20,333 nucleotides of DNA from Clostridium sp. CAG:302 (GTDB lineage: Bacteria > Bacillota_I > Bacilli_A > RF39 > UBA660), in contig FR887362.1 of the NCBI GenBank assembly GCA_000431795.1, positions 1 through 20,333 on the forward strand. Reading direction: 5' to 3'. The position numbers and the translations under genes are program-made. This document shows, in pieces, positions 13,656 through 20,333 of this stretch (positions are counted from its first letter, which is position 1; every line of letters starts with the position of its first letter). The notes under the pieces were generated by a model that was given only the letters and a program-made list of their open reading frames with translations, was not told the DNA's origin and ran no database searches.

Positions 13656-13684
13656 TTGACAATTATATATATAGCTGTTATAAT
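13656..13684 (+). promoter_or_regulatory. promoter of the kinase-like/NUDIX genes
   Basis: TTGACA (13656-13661), 17 bases, TATAAT (13679-13684), plus TG one base upstream: full consensus with an extended -10. Confidence 0.85.
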
Positions 13685-13709
13685 ATAAGATACTTTTTGG
13701 GGGATTTAT

Positions 13710-14393
13710 ATGATAGCGTATACTGAAGATAAAAAAAGATATAATCTTGATACTGATAATTTTATAGATGAAGGAGAATATGGCAGAGTATATTTAACTA
13801 GTGATAATAAATGCTTAAAAATATTTAAACAGTCTATATCTAGAAAAGATAAAATGAGTTTTGATGAAGATGTCTTTAATATAATTAGAGAGTTAAAACC
13901 TAAGAATATTTATACACTAGGTGATTTATATTATAATAAATCATTAACTAGAATATTAGGTTACTTATCTGAATACTATTCAAAAGAAGATATAAATATA
14001 TTAACTATGCCCGTAGATTATACTTTTGATAATTTATGTTCTCTATATGATTCATTTGTTTTACTTTCAGAATATAATATACGAATAAGTGATACTTGCA
14101 CGCAAAATGTAATTTTAAATAATAATGGTATAACAATCATAGATACAGACTTTTATTATATTGATGCTAATAGTAATAAGTTAGCAATAAAAAAGAGTAA
14201 TATATATGATTTGGGAGAATTATTTTCTTGGATATATATGAATTCTTTAAAAGAAACAGACTTTAATAAAAGAAGTGCAATGATTGATAAAATAGAAAAA
14301 TTATTTATACCAATAGGTACTTTTGGAGTAGAACCAGTAATTAAAAAATTAATAAAATACAAATATCCAATAGATTATTTACAAAAAAGATGA
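13710..14393 (+). CDS. protein-kinase-fold protein (aminoglycoside phosphotransferase/Ser-Thr kinase-like)
   Basis: The 227-residue protein has a kinase-like fold. IDEGEYGRVYLTSDNKCLKIFKQ gives the glycine-rich loop and the ATP-binding lysine, and NIRISDTCTQNVILNNNGITIIDTDFYYID gives a catalytic loop with Asn and the metal-binding Asp (IDTD). The canonical HRD is replaced by SDT, so activity may differ from eukaryote-like kinases. ATG 13710 follows GGGGG. Layout and length match the interrupted gene at 5660. The stop is TGA. The NUDIX gene begins about 30 bases downstream with no terminator between, so they are probably co-transcribed. The substrate, protein or small molecule, is not evident. 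Confidence 0.75.
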   Translation: MIAYTEDKKRYNLDTDNFIDEGEYGRVYLTSDNKCLKIFKQSISRKDKMSFDEDVFNIIRELKPKNIYTLGDLYYNKSLTRILGYLSEYYSKEDINILTMPVDYTFDNLCSLYDSFVLLSEYNIRISDTCTQNVILNNNGITIIDTDFYYIDANSNKLAIKKSNIYDLGELFSWIYMNSLKETDFNKRSAMIDKIEKLFIPIGTFGVEPVIKKLIKYKYPIDYLQKR

Positions 14394-14423
14394 TATACTT
14401 ATAAAGTAGTGTAGGTGATCATA

Positions 14424-14945
14424 TTGGAATTATTAAGAGTAGTGGATAATAATGGTAATGATACTAATGAAATATTAGAAAGAGAAGAACTTCATAATAG
14501 GGGTAAACTGCATAATGAAGTAACTATTTATATTATAAATAATAAAAAAGAAGTATTATTACAAAGAAGAAGTAAAAATAGAAGATTCTGTCCTAATATG
14601 CTTGGAGTTATCGCAGGACATGTAAGCTATAATGAAACTCCTCTTGTTTGCGCAGGAAGAGAAATAAAAGAAGAAGTAGGAGTAAGAATAAATAAAAATA
14701 ATATTCATCCTCTATATGATAGATACTTAGTCAAAGAAAGATTTAATAATCATTTTATGTATCCATTCTATGCTGTATGTAATAAAGAGGCAAGTGAATT
14801 CAAAGTACAGAAAGAAGAACTATCTTATGTAAAATGGTATAGTATTGATAAAGTAATTGAAATGATAAAAGAAGGAAATAAAGAACTGGTATTTAAAAAA
14901 GAGGAGATACCACTTTTTGAAAAATTAAAAAATATTGAATTATAG
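14424..14945 (+). CDS. NUDIX hydrolase
   Basis: The protein (173 residues) opens ELLRVVDNNGNDTNEILERE, as in the isopentenyl-diphosphate-isomerase-like and YfcD-like NUDIX group. It has a complete NUDIX box, GHVSYNETPLVCAGREIKEEVGV (G-x5-E-x7-REIxEEVGV), which binds Mg and cleaves X-linked nucleoside diphosphates. I prefer the TTG start at 14424, five bases after AGGTGAT; an in-frame GTG at 14415 would add three residues but overlaps that ribosome site. It follows the kinase-like gene without a terminator. Substrate unknown; family call is firm. Confidence 0.9.
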   Translation: MELLRVVDNNGNDTNEILEREELHNRGKLHNEVTIYIINNKKEVLLQRRSKNRRFCPNMLGVIAGHVSYNETPLVCAGREIKEEVGVRINKNNIHPLYDRYLVKERFNNHFMYPFYAVCNKEASEFKVQKEELSYVKWYSIDKVIEMIKEGNKELVFKKEEIPLFEKLKNIEL

Positions 14946-14947
14946 TA

Positions 14948-14975
14948 TTGAAATATTTGAAAATTATGCTATAAT
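14948..14975 (+). promoter_or_regulatory. promoter of the serS T-box unit
   Basis: TTGAAA (14948-14953), 16 bases, TATAAT (14970-14975) with TG one base upstream. Confidence 0.75.
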
Positions 14976-14984
14976 CTAGATATA

Positions 14985-15185
14985 AATGTTGATGAGGACA
15001 TGATTTATATATTTAATTATTTAGAGAGTTACTGGGTGGTGAAAAGTAATTAATTAAAGTATAGATTTCTACCTTGGAGTGAAATGTAAACATTTCCGGC
15101 TAGTAACCGTTATCAAAATTAAGTAAAATAAGAGGATGGTACCGTGCAGTAAGCACTCCTTATGAGTACCATTCTCTTTTATTTT
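14985..15185 (+). promoter_or_regulatory. T-box leader, serine-specific
   Basis: The leader has stem I features (gagagttactgggtggtgaa), a probable specifier TCT at 15068-15070 followed by A and then ACCTTGGAGTGAAA, and the T-box sequence TGGTACCGTG at 15137-15146. It ends in a terminator whose 5' arm contains the T-box, so the antiterminator and terminator compete. Uncharged tRNA-Ser should bind the specifier and the T-box bulge and allow read-through. The specifier UCU (Ser) agrees with the serS gene downstream. The T-box departs slightly from the common GGTGGNACCGCG form. Confidence 0.9.
15131..15181 (+). terminator. T-box-controlled terminator
   Basis: AGAGGATGGTAC (15131-15142) pairs with GTACCATTCTCT (15166-15177), one G-T, followed by TTTATTTT. 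Confidence 0.9.
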
Positions 15186-15198
15186 AAAGGAGGAATAT

Positions 15199-15429
15199 AT
15201 GCGTACTGAAGAAATACCTATTGGAAGTAAATGGAGACATTTTAAAGGCTCCATTATGGAAGTAATAAATATAGCTACAAATAGCGAAACCCTTGAAGAT
15301 ATGGTAGTGTATAAACATGATAACAAGTTATGGGTAAGACCTATATCCTCGTTTCTTAGTACTGAGGATATAACTACCAGAAGTGATAATGTTACTGGGC
15401 AAAAATATAGATTTGAAAGGATAGGATAA
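15199..15429 (+). CDS. DUF1653 family protein
   Basis: The 76-residue protein matches the DUF1653 pattern: IPIGSKWRHFKGSIMEVINIATNSETLEDMVVYKH, then LWVRPISSFL and a final YRFERI. This is a small beta-rich family of unknown role, common in Firmicutes and proteobacteria. ATG 15199 follows AAAGGAGG. It lies directly after the serine T-box and ends two bases before serS, so it should respond to serine starvation together with serS. The link to translation or serine supply is inference from position. Confidence 0.85.
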   Translation: MRTEEIPIGSKWRHFKGSIMEVINIATNSETLEDMVVYKHDNKLWVRPISSFLSTEDITTRSDNVTGQKYRFERIG

Positions 15430-15431
15430 AA

Positions 15432-16718
15432 ATGATAGATATTAATTTAATAAGAACAAATAGGGATTTAGTAAAGGAAAATATTAAGAAAAAGTTTCAA
15501 GATAAAAAACTTCCTCTAGTGGATGAAGTATACGATATGGATATTAAATATCGTACTATTAGAACTGAAGCTGATGAAACAAGAAGTAAAGTAAATACTT
15601 TAAGTAAAGAAATTGGCCTTTTAATGCGTGATAAAAAACTAGAAGAAGCAAATAAAGTTAAAGAAGAAGTATCTGAGATAAAGGGTAGAATACCAGAACT
15701 AGAAAAAGAAGAAGAATATTTAGAAAAAGAAATTAAAGAAAGAATGATGAAGATACCAAATATTATTGATAGTTCAGTACCTATTGGTAAAGACGATAGT
15801 GAGAATGTTGAAATAGAAAAATTTGGTGAGCCATTTGTACCAGATTATGAAATACCACATCATGCTGATATAATGGAAAGATTAAATGGTATTGATAAAG
15901 ATAGTGCTGGTAGAACTAGTGGTAATGGGTTCTACTATCTAATTGGGGATATAGCTAGATTACATGAAGCTACTATTGCCTATGCTAGAGACTTTATGAT
16001 TAACAAAGGTTTTACTTACTGTATACCTCCATTTATGATAAGAAGTGATGTCGTAAATGGTGTTATGTCTTTTGAAGAGATGGATGCTATGATGTATAAG
16101 ATTGAAAATGAAGACTTATACTTAATAGGTACTTCAGAACATAGTATGATTGGTAGATTTAAAGGACAATTAATAGATGAAGGTAAATTACCAATAGCTA
16201 TGACTTCATACTCACCATGCTTTAGAAAAGAAGTAGGAGCTCATGGTATTGAAGAAAGAGGAGTATATAGAGTACATCAATTTGAAAAACAAGAGATGGT
16301 TGTTCTATGTAAACCAGAAGATGCCATGGATTGGTATAATAAAATGTGGTCTTATACTGTTGAATTCTTTAGAAGTCTAGATGTATCAGTTAGAACCTTA
16401 GAATGTTGTTCTGGAGATCTAGCCGATCTTAAAGTTAAATCATGTGATATTGAAGCATGGAGTCCTAGACAAAAGAAATACTTTGAAGTGGGTTCATGTT
16501 CTACTCTAGGAGATGCTCAAGCTAGAAGACTAGGAATAAGAATGAAAACAGAAAATGGTAATAAATATTTAGCTACATTAAATAATACAGTAGTAGCTAG
16601 TCCTAGATCACTTATTGCTATTCTAGAGCAGCATTATCAAGAGGATGGTAGTGTTATAATTCCTGAAGTATTAAGACCATATATGGGTGGTAAAGAAAGA
16701 ATAGAAGTAAAGAGATAA
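15432..16718 (+). CDS. serS: seryl-tRNA synthetase
   Basis: The 428-residue class II enzyme charges tRNA-Ser. The N-terminal ~105 residues form the antiparallel coiled-coil arm that grips the long variable arm of tRNA-Ser (IGLLMRDKKLEEANKVKEEV and onward). The catalytic core has LIGTSEHSMIGRF, motif 2 FRKEVGAHGIEERGVYRVHQFEK, EVGSCSTLGDAQARRLGIR and motif 3 LNNTVVASPRSLIAILEQ with the terminal RPYMGGKERI. Motif 2 reads GAHGIEERG rather than the GSAGRDTRG of the E. coli and Bacillus enzymes, so it belongs to a distinct SerRS branch. ATG 15432 follows AAAGGATAGG. It is under T-box control and is followed three bases later by a membrane-protein gene. Confidence 0.97.
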   Translation: MIDINLIRTNRDLVKENIKKKFQDKKLPLVDEVYDMDIKYRTIRTEADETRSKVNTLSKEIGLLMRDKKLEEANKVKEEVSEIKGRIPELEKEEEYLEKEIKERMMKIPNIIDSSVPIGKDDSENVEIEKFGEPFVPDYEIPHHADIMERLNGIDKDSAGRTSGNGFYYLIGDIARLHEATIAYARDFMINKGFTYCIPPFMIRSDVVNGVMSFEEMDAMMYKIENEDLYLIGTSEHSMIGRFKGQLIDEGKLPIAMTSYSPCFRKEVGAHGIEERGVYRVHQFEKQEMVVLCKPEDAMDWYNKMWSYTVEFFRSLDVSVRTLECCSGDLADLKVKSCDIEAWSPRQKKYFEVGSCSTLGDAQARRLGIRMKTENGNKYLATLNNTVVASPRSLIAILEQHYQEDGSVIIPEVLRPYMGGKERIEVKR

Positions 16719-16721
16719 ACT

Positions 16722-17153
16722 ATGAATAATAAACTTAGAACTTTTATGATAGGAAGATATGGAATAGATGACTTATATAAAGTATTATTAGTTATATATA
16801 CTATTCTAATACTAATAAATATCTTTATAAGAAGCAAAATAATTGCTGTAATAGAAGTATTACTTATAATTATAATGATATATAGAGTACTATCTAAAAA
16901 TATATATCAAAGAAGAAAAGAAAATGATATGTATTTAAAGGCAAAGAATAAGATATTAAGTACATATAATTATAACAAAAAGAAATATAAGGATCGAAAT
17001 ACTTATATGTATAAGAAATGTCCTAATTGTAGGCAGAAGATTAGATTACCACTTAAAAAAGGAAAACATACTGTTAAATGTCCTAAGTGTAGTAATAAAT
17101 TTGAAGTAAAATGTCATAAAAACGAAAAGATAAAAGTAGAAATAGTTAAATAA
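16722..17153 (+). CDS. membrane protein with C-terminal zinc ribbon
   Basis: The 143-residue protein has two hydrophobic segments at about residues 20-35 (VLLVIYTILILINIFI) and 41-56 (IIAVIEVLLIIIMIYR). A basic linker follows, then a zinc ribbon CPNCRQKIRLPLKKGKHTVKCPKC (four cysteines in two CPxC pairs), probably facing the cytoplasm. Such proteins recur near translation genes in low-GC Firmicutes, but I know no function. It starts three bases after the serS stop and so belongs to the T-box operon; the ribosome site is weak (aaagaga). A terminator follows. Confidence 0.8.
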   Translation: MNNKLRTFMIGRYGIDDLYKVLLVIYTILILINIFIRSKIIAVIEVLLIIIMIYRVLSKNIYQRRKENDMYLKAKNKILSTYNYNKKKYKDRNTYMYKKCPNCRQKIRLPLKKGKHTVKCPKCSNKFEVKCHKNEKIKVEIVK

Positions 17154-17176
17154 CATTTAAAGAGTGTAAAGTATAG

Positions 17177-17204
17177 GAAGATTACTAAGCTAATCTTCTT
17201 TTTT
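17177..17204 (+). terminator. terminator of the serS operon
   Basis: GAAGATTA (17177-17184), loop ctaagc, TAATCTTC (17191-17198), then TTTTTT. Eight perfect pairs. Confidence 0.9.
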
Positions 17205-17205
17205 A

Positions 17206-17234
17206 TTGACATTTTTCACTATATTTCTTATAAT
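17206..17234 (+). promoter_or_regulatory. promoter of tkt
   Basis: TTGACA (17206-17211), 17 bases, TATAAT (17229-17234): full consensus, as expected for a highly expressed housekeeping gene. Confidence 0.9.
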
Positions 17235-17258
17235 TAACTTGTAAGGTAGGTAATAAAT

Positions 17259-19223
17259 ATGAAACTAAATGAAAAAAGAATTATTAACGATATAAGACTA
17301 TTATCACTCGATATGATAAATACTGCAGGTTCAGGTCATCCTGGAATAGCCTTAGATTTAGCTCCAACTATGTATACACTATTAGCATATCATCTAAAGT
17401 TTGATCTAGAAAGAAAAGCTTGGTGTAATAGAGATAGATTAGTATTATCTTCAGGCCATGCTTCTTCTCTTTTATATGCCAGTTTATTCTATTGCTTAGA
17501 TGACTATTCATTAGAGGAGTTAAAAAACTATAGAAGAATAACATCACCATTATCAGCTTATCCTGAATATGATCTAAATGGTAGAATAGAGTGTACTACT
17601 GGTTTACCAGGAGAAGGTCTAGCTACTTCAGTGGGTATGGCAATGGGTGAAAAGTATCTAGCAGCTACTTTTAATAGAAAGAAAAATCCATTATTTGACT
17701 ATAATATCTACTGTATATGTTCCGAAGGTGATATGATGGAGGGAATATCCTATGAAGCAGCTTCACTAGCGGGAACACTATCTTTAGATAATTTAATAGT
17801 ATTATATGATTCTAATGAAATGACCGCTGATGGTAGTACTGATAAAACATTTGATGAGAATGTTTTAGATAGATTTAAGAGTATGAACTGGAATACTCTT
17901 GAAGTAAGAAATGGTGAGTCAGTTAGTGAAATATCTAATGCTATAGAAAAAGCTAAAAAGAGTAATAAACCTACAATTATCAAGATTAATACTGTACTTG
18001 GAGTACATTCAAAATACGAAGGAACAAATAAAATACATTCTAATTTAGAATTAGAAGATTTAAATAATATTAGAACAGAGTTAAAAGGAACTGGCGAGTT
18101 TACTTTTGATGAAGAAGCAAGAAATAACTTATTAAAATTTATCAAAGAAGGAACTGATGACTATTATAGAGAATGGTATAGTGAATATGAAATGTATATT
18201 GCTAATGCTACTGATAGTGAGAAAGATAATCTTAACTTAGTAATAGAAAATGATAAGATAATTCTTGATATAGCAGCAGTTATTGATACTAGTAAAATAT
18301 TTGAAGATAAAGCTATGCGTGATATTAACTATCAAATAATGAATGTTATAGCTTCATTCATACCTAATTTTATGGGTGGAAGTTCTGATATGGTATGTAG
18401 TACTAAAACTTATCTAAAAGGAAAGAAAGAGTTTGCTTATGATGAAAATACTGGTAGAAATATTAACTTTGGTGTAAGAGAATCTCTAATGGGAGCCATT
18501 ATGAATGGTCTTGCTCTTACTAATATAAGAAGCTTTGGTAGTACTTACTTAGCCTTATCTAACAAAATGATACCTGAGATAAGAATGTCCTCAATGATGA
18601 AACTACCAGTAACTTATATCTTTACTCATGATAGTGTAAGAGCAGGTCAAGAAGGTATGACTCATGAGCCGATTGAAGAATTAGGTAATTTGAGAAATAT
18701 ACCAGGACTTAATGTCTTTAGACCAGCAGATTATAAAGAATTGATAGGTAGTTGGAATTATATTTTAAAAGAAGGAAAACCTAGTGCTTTAGTATTACCT
18801 AAAGGACATAATGAAACTATGAAACATACTAGTTCAGAAAAGACCTTACGTGGAGGTTATATAATAAGTGAAGTAAGAACTAGACTAGATCTTATACTAA
18901 TAGCTACTGGTTCTGAAGTAGAACTAGCTATGAAAATAAAAGATGAACTACTAAAAAACTATATTGAAGCAAGAGTAGTATCAATGCCAAACTTGGGTTT
19001 ATTCCTAAAACAAGATAAAGATTATCAAGAACAAGTCTTACCTCGTGGTTACAGAAGAATGGCTTTAGAACTATCTAATGATCCAAATTGGTACCGTCTA
19101 GTAAATCAAGACGACTTTATTGGAGTAACTGACTTTGGAAGAACAGGCACTGAAGAAGAAGTATTATCATATTACGAACTTGATTTAACTAATATAATTA
19201 TAAGAATAAAAAATAGTTTATAA
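17259..19223 (+). CDS. tkt: transketolase
   Basis: The 654-residue protein is a full-length transketolase, the thiamine-diphosphate enzyme that moves two-carbon units in the non-oxidative pentose phosphate pathway. Visible motifs are SGHPGIALDLAP and SSGHASSLLYA near the start and the thiamine-diphosphate site EGDMMEGISYEAASLAGTL with YDSNEM. The catalytic Glu is in NFGVRESLMGAI, followed by the substrate-binding THDSVRAGQEGMTHEPIEELG. The C-terminal domain has LIATGSEVELAM. ATG 17259 follows aaggtagg. The gene has its own consensus promoter. No terminator is obvious before the sirA-like gene 49 bases on; the order tkt-sirA-yneF is that of Bacillus subtilis. Confidence 0.97.
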   Translation: MKLNEKRIINDIRLLSLDMINTAGSGHPGIALDLAPTMYTLLAYHLKFDLERKAWCNRDRLVLSSGHASSLLYASLFYCLDDYSLEELKNYRRITSPLSAYPEYDLNGRIECTTGLPGEGLATSVGMAMGEKYLAATFNRKKNPLFDYNIYCICSEGDMMEGISYEAASLAGTLSLDNLIVLYDSNEMTADGSTDKTFDENVLDRFKSMNWNTLEVRNGESVSEISNAIEKAKKSNKPTIIKINTVLGVHSKYEGTNKIHSNLELEDLNNIRTELKGTGEFTFDEEARNNLLKFIKEGTDDYYREWYSEYEMYIANATDSEKDNLNLVIENDKIILDIAAVIDTSKIFEDKAMRDINYQIMNVIASFIPNFMGGSSDMVCSTKTYLKGKKEFAYDENTGRNINFGVRESLMGAIMNGLALTNIRSFGSTYLALSNKMIPEIRMSSMMKLPVTYIFTHDSVRAGQEGMTHEPIEELGNLRNIPGLNVFRPADYKELIGSWNYILKEGKPSALVLPKGHNETMKHTSSEKTLRGGYIISEVRTRLDLILIATGSEVELAMKIKDELLKNYIEARVVSMPNLGLFLKQDKDYQEQVLPRGYRRMALELSNDPNWYRLVNQDDFIGVTDFGRTGTEEEVLSYYELDLTNIIIRIKNSL

Positions 19224-19272
19224 TTCGACAAAATATATAAATATAGTATGTTAATATTACTATGGTGATATT

Positions 19273-19710
19273 ATGAGAACATACTATATTTTTAATGTTA
19301 ATAGATATTTTAGTTATATGTATAAAAATAAGCCATTTAAGATGTATAAAATATTTGAAGAAATATATTATTCTAAGAGTTATGATAGTTTAAATACTTA
19401 TAGGAATTTTGAAACAGTAGCTGTTCCTTTTAATAAAATAATGTTAAATGAATATATATATTATGAGTTCAAATTAAAATATGGTTATAAAAGAAATGGT
19501 AATAAGCATAACTTAAATACTAGTGAGAATAGTACTCTTCAAATAAATAATTATAATATAAAATTAATTACAGAGAATAATTATTCTATATTCTTTAAAT
19601 ATCTAAATAATTATAATAATAATTTATTTGTTTGTGACTTTGAAAACATGGATTATTTTTGGTTATGTAAATTATATAATAAGAAGAGTAGTGTAGAATT
19701 AGTAAAATAA
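19273..19710 (+). CDS. sirA: SirA-like protein (YneE family)
   Basis: The 145-residue protein resembles SirA, the Bacillus subtilis sporulation inhibitor of replication that binds DnaA. It starts MRTYYIFNVNRYFSYMYKNKPFKMYKIFEEI, compatible with the SirA N-terminus in pattern. Near the end NNLFVCDFENMDYFWLCKL corresponds to the SirA FLAVDFNSERYGWL segment. Length (~148 in B. subtilis) and position between tkt and yneF agree with the B. subtilis gene order. Sequence similarity is low, so the assignment depends on synteny and the C-terminal motif. No sporulation gene is in view; in a non-sporulating host the protein might still act on replication initiation. ATG 19273 follows GGTGAT. Confidence 0.65.
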   Translation: MRTYYIFNVNRYFSYMYKNKPFKMYKIFEEIYYSKSYDSLNTYRNFETVAVPFNKIMLNEYIYYEFKLKYGYKRNGNKHNLNTSENSTLQINNYNIKLITENNYSIFFKYLNNYNNNLFVCDFENMDYFWLCKLYNKKSSVELVK

Positions 19711-19711
19711 C

Positions 19712-19740
19712 TTTACAAAATACTAATTTAATAGTAAAAT
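19712..19740 (+). promoter_or_regulatory. promoter of yneF
   Basis: TTTACA (19712-19717), 17 bases, TAAAAT (19735-19740), just after the sirA-like stop. Confidence 0.6.
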
Positions 19741-19761
19741 TATCTTAAGGAGGGATATAAC

Positions 19762-19977
19762 ATGCAATGGTTATGGGATTTATTATATGCCTTAGGTGGT
19801 CTTGTACTAGGAGCAGTAATAGGTTTTCTAGTAGCTAGAAAATTAATGAAGAAAGAATTAAAGAAAAATCCACCTATAAATGAACAAATGATTAAAACAA
19901 TGATGAGTCAGATGGGAAGAACTCCATCACAAAAACAAGTTAATCAAATGATGAAACAGATGAATAAGTTTATGTAA
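19762..19977 (+). CDS. yneF: YneF (UPF0154) membrane protein
   Basis: The 71-residue protein matches UPF0154/YneF: one N-terminal membrane helix (LLYALGGLVLGAVIGFLVARKLM), a basic stop-transfer KKELKKNPP, and the family tail INEQMIKTMMSQMGRTPSQKQVNQMMKQMNK. Length and all blocks fit the family, which is conserved in Bacilli and Mollicutes with no assigned function. ATG 19762 follows a strong AAGGAGGG. It is the third gene of the conserved tkt-sirA-yneF order. Confidence 0.92.
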   Translation: MQWLWDLLYALGGLVLGAVIGFLVARKLMKKELKKNPPINEQMIKTMMSQMGRTPSQKQVNQMMKQMNKFM

Positions 19978-20010
19978 TTTATTCATTTTGTTTTAATACG
20001 AAAGGATATT

Positions 20011-20244
20011 ATGAAGAAAAAATATACATTAAAAGAATTTTATGAGTTAGAAAGAAAAATCTTTGAACTTAGAATATCAGTAAAAAATGGTAATTTTAAT
20101 AATGAATTAAGAGAAAAATTAACTACACTTGAAATAGAATATGAAAAAATATCTTCACAAATATCTTGGGATATAGAAAATTGTAATATAGATTATGGTT
20201 ATGAAGATAATAATGAAGAACTAAAAAGAGTAAAGAAAATATAA
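20011..20244 (+). CDS. small coiled-coil protein, unknown
   Basis: I do not recognise this 77-residue protein. It is highly charged and mostly helical: YTLKEFYELERKIFELRISV and LREKLTTLEIEYEKISSQIS show heptad-like spacing, suggesting a short helical hairpin. The tail is acidic and then basic (YGYEDNNEELKRVKKI). ATG 20011 follows AAAGGA, and the gene lies 33 bases after yneF, so it may share its transcript. Codon use matches the neighbours. Confidence 0.6.
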   Translation: MKKKYTLKEFYELERKIFELRISVKNGNFNNELREKLTTLEIEYEKISSQISWDIENCNIDYGYEDNNEELKRVKKI

Positions 20245-20260
20245 TATTTATCTAAAATTA

Positions 20261-20289
20261 TTGTAAAAAATAATTACTTATGATAAAAT
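20261..20289 (+). promoter_or_regulatory. probable promoter of the next gene at the right edge
   Basis: TTGTAA (20261-20266), 17 bases, TAAAAT (20284-20289), followed by gtaagg. The gene it would serve lies beyond the window. Confidence 0.45.
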
Positions 20290-20333
20290 TCTATATGTAA
20301 GGTAAATAGATTTGATTTGCATATGGTTAACTA

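Noticed and set aside
421..14393. TGA as a Trp codon (Mycoplasma-type code), suggested by the in-frame TGA at 5702 and by TGA-ended genes with another stop a few codons later
   Set aside because: All Trp codons in the long conserved genes (serS, tkt, DUF1846) are TGG, which would not hold in an AT-rich genome with TGA reassigned, and extra nearby stops are expected by chance at this base composition.
15069..15326. A protein-coding gene on the minus strand across the T-box and DUF1653
   Set aside because: The region is explained by the T-box leader and the DUF1653 gene, and the antisense frame has no start signals.
850..18145. Minus-strand open frames of 60-131 codons, for example at 850-1206, 4224-4502, 8675-8944, 13086-13373 and 17750-18145
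   Set aside because: Each lies opposite a well-supported plus-strand gene, shows no domain or ribosome site, and has the low-complexity Phe/Ile/Ser make-up expected from the complement of AT-rich coding DNA.

Overview
The window is very AT-rich, strongly plus-strand coding DNA from a low-GC Firmicutes/Bacilli-type bacterium. The signs are Shine-Dalgarno-led genes, TTGACA/TATAAT promoters, a T-box leader ahead of serS, many U-tailed intrinsic terminators, and the order tkt - sirA-like - yneF at the right end, which is also the Bacillus subtilis order. Trp is written TGG throughout the large housekeeping genes and TGA ends several genes, so the standard bacterial code applies. An uncultured gut Bacilli lineage is a reasonable guess; I cannot name a species. 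Every gene I support is on the plus strand.

Left third (1-5600): a tandem array of related cassettes. Each carries a gene for an ORF6N-domain protein with a PLD/HKD-like C-terminal domain: one partial copy at the left edge and complete copies at 1285 and 3322. Each is followed by small transferase genes: a methyltransferase, then two GNATs, then a hexapeptide acyltransferase plus a GNAT. The complete copies share a near-identical promoter/leader, a conserved start, a divergent ORF6N centre and a near-identical 3' half. Each contains a long perfect palindrome at the same place in the ORF6N region but with different sequence. Each is joined to its cargo by a two-hairpin element whose 8-nt loops are conserved while stem 1 covaries. 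The same two-hairpin element occurs twice more in inverted orientation, at about 9.98 kb and 13.6 kb. This is the most likely undescribed system here.

Middle (5600-14945): accessory and metabolic genes. These are a kinase-fold gene broken by an in-frame TGA, a deoxyribosyltransferase-like protein, a shortened CYTH protein overlapping an HD phosphohydrolase, a 35-codon ORF and terminator ahead of an ABC exporter, an unclassified 130-nt leader RNA ahead of a GNAT-phosphodiesterase operon, a DUF1846 protein, a second kinase-fold protein and a NUDIX hydrolase.

Right third (14945-20333): core genes. A serine T-box controls DUF1653-serS and probably a membrane zinc-ribbon protein. Transketolase, a SirA-like protein, YneF and a small coiled-coil protein follow.
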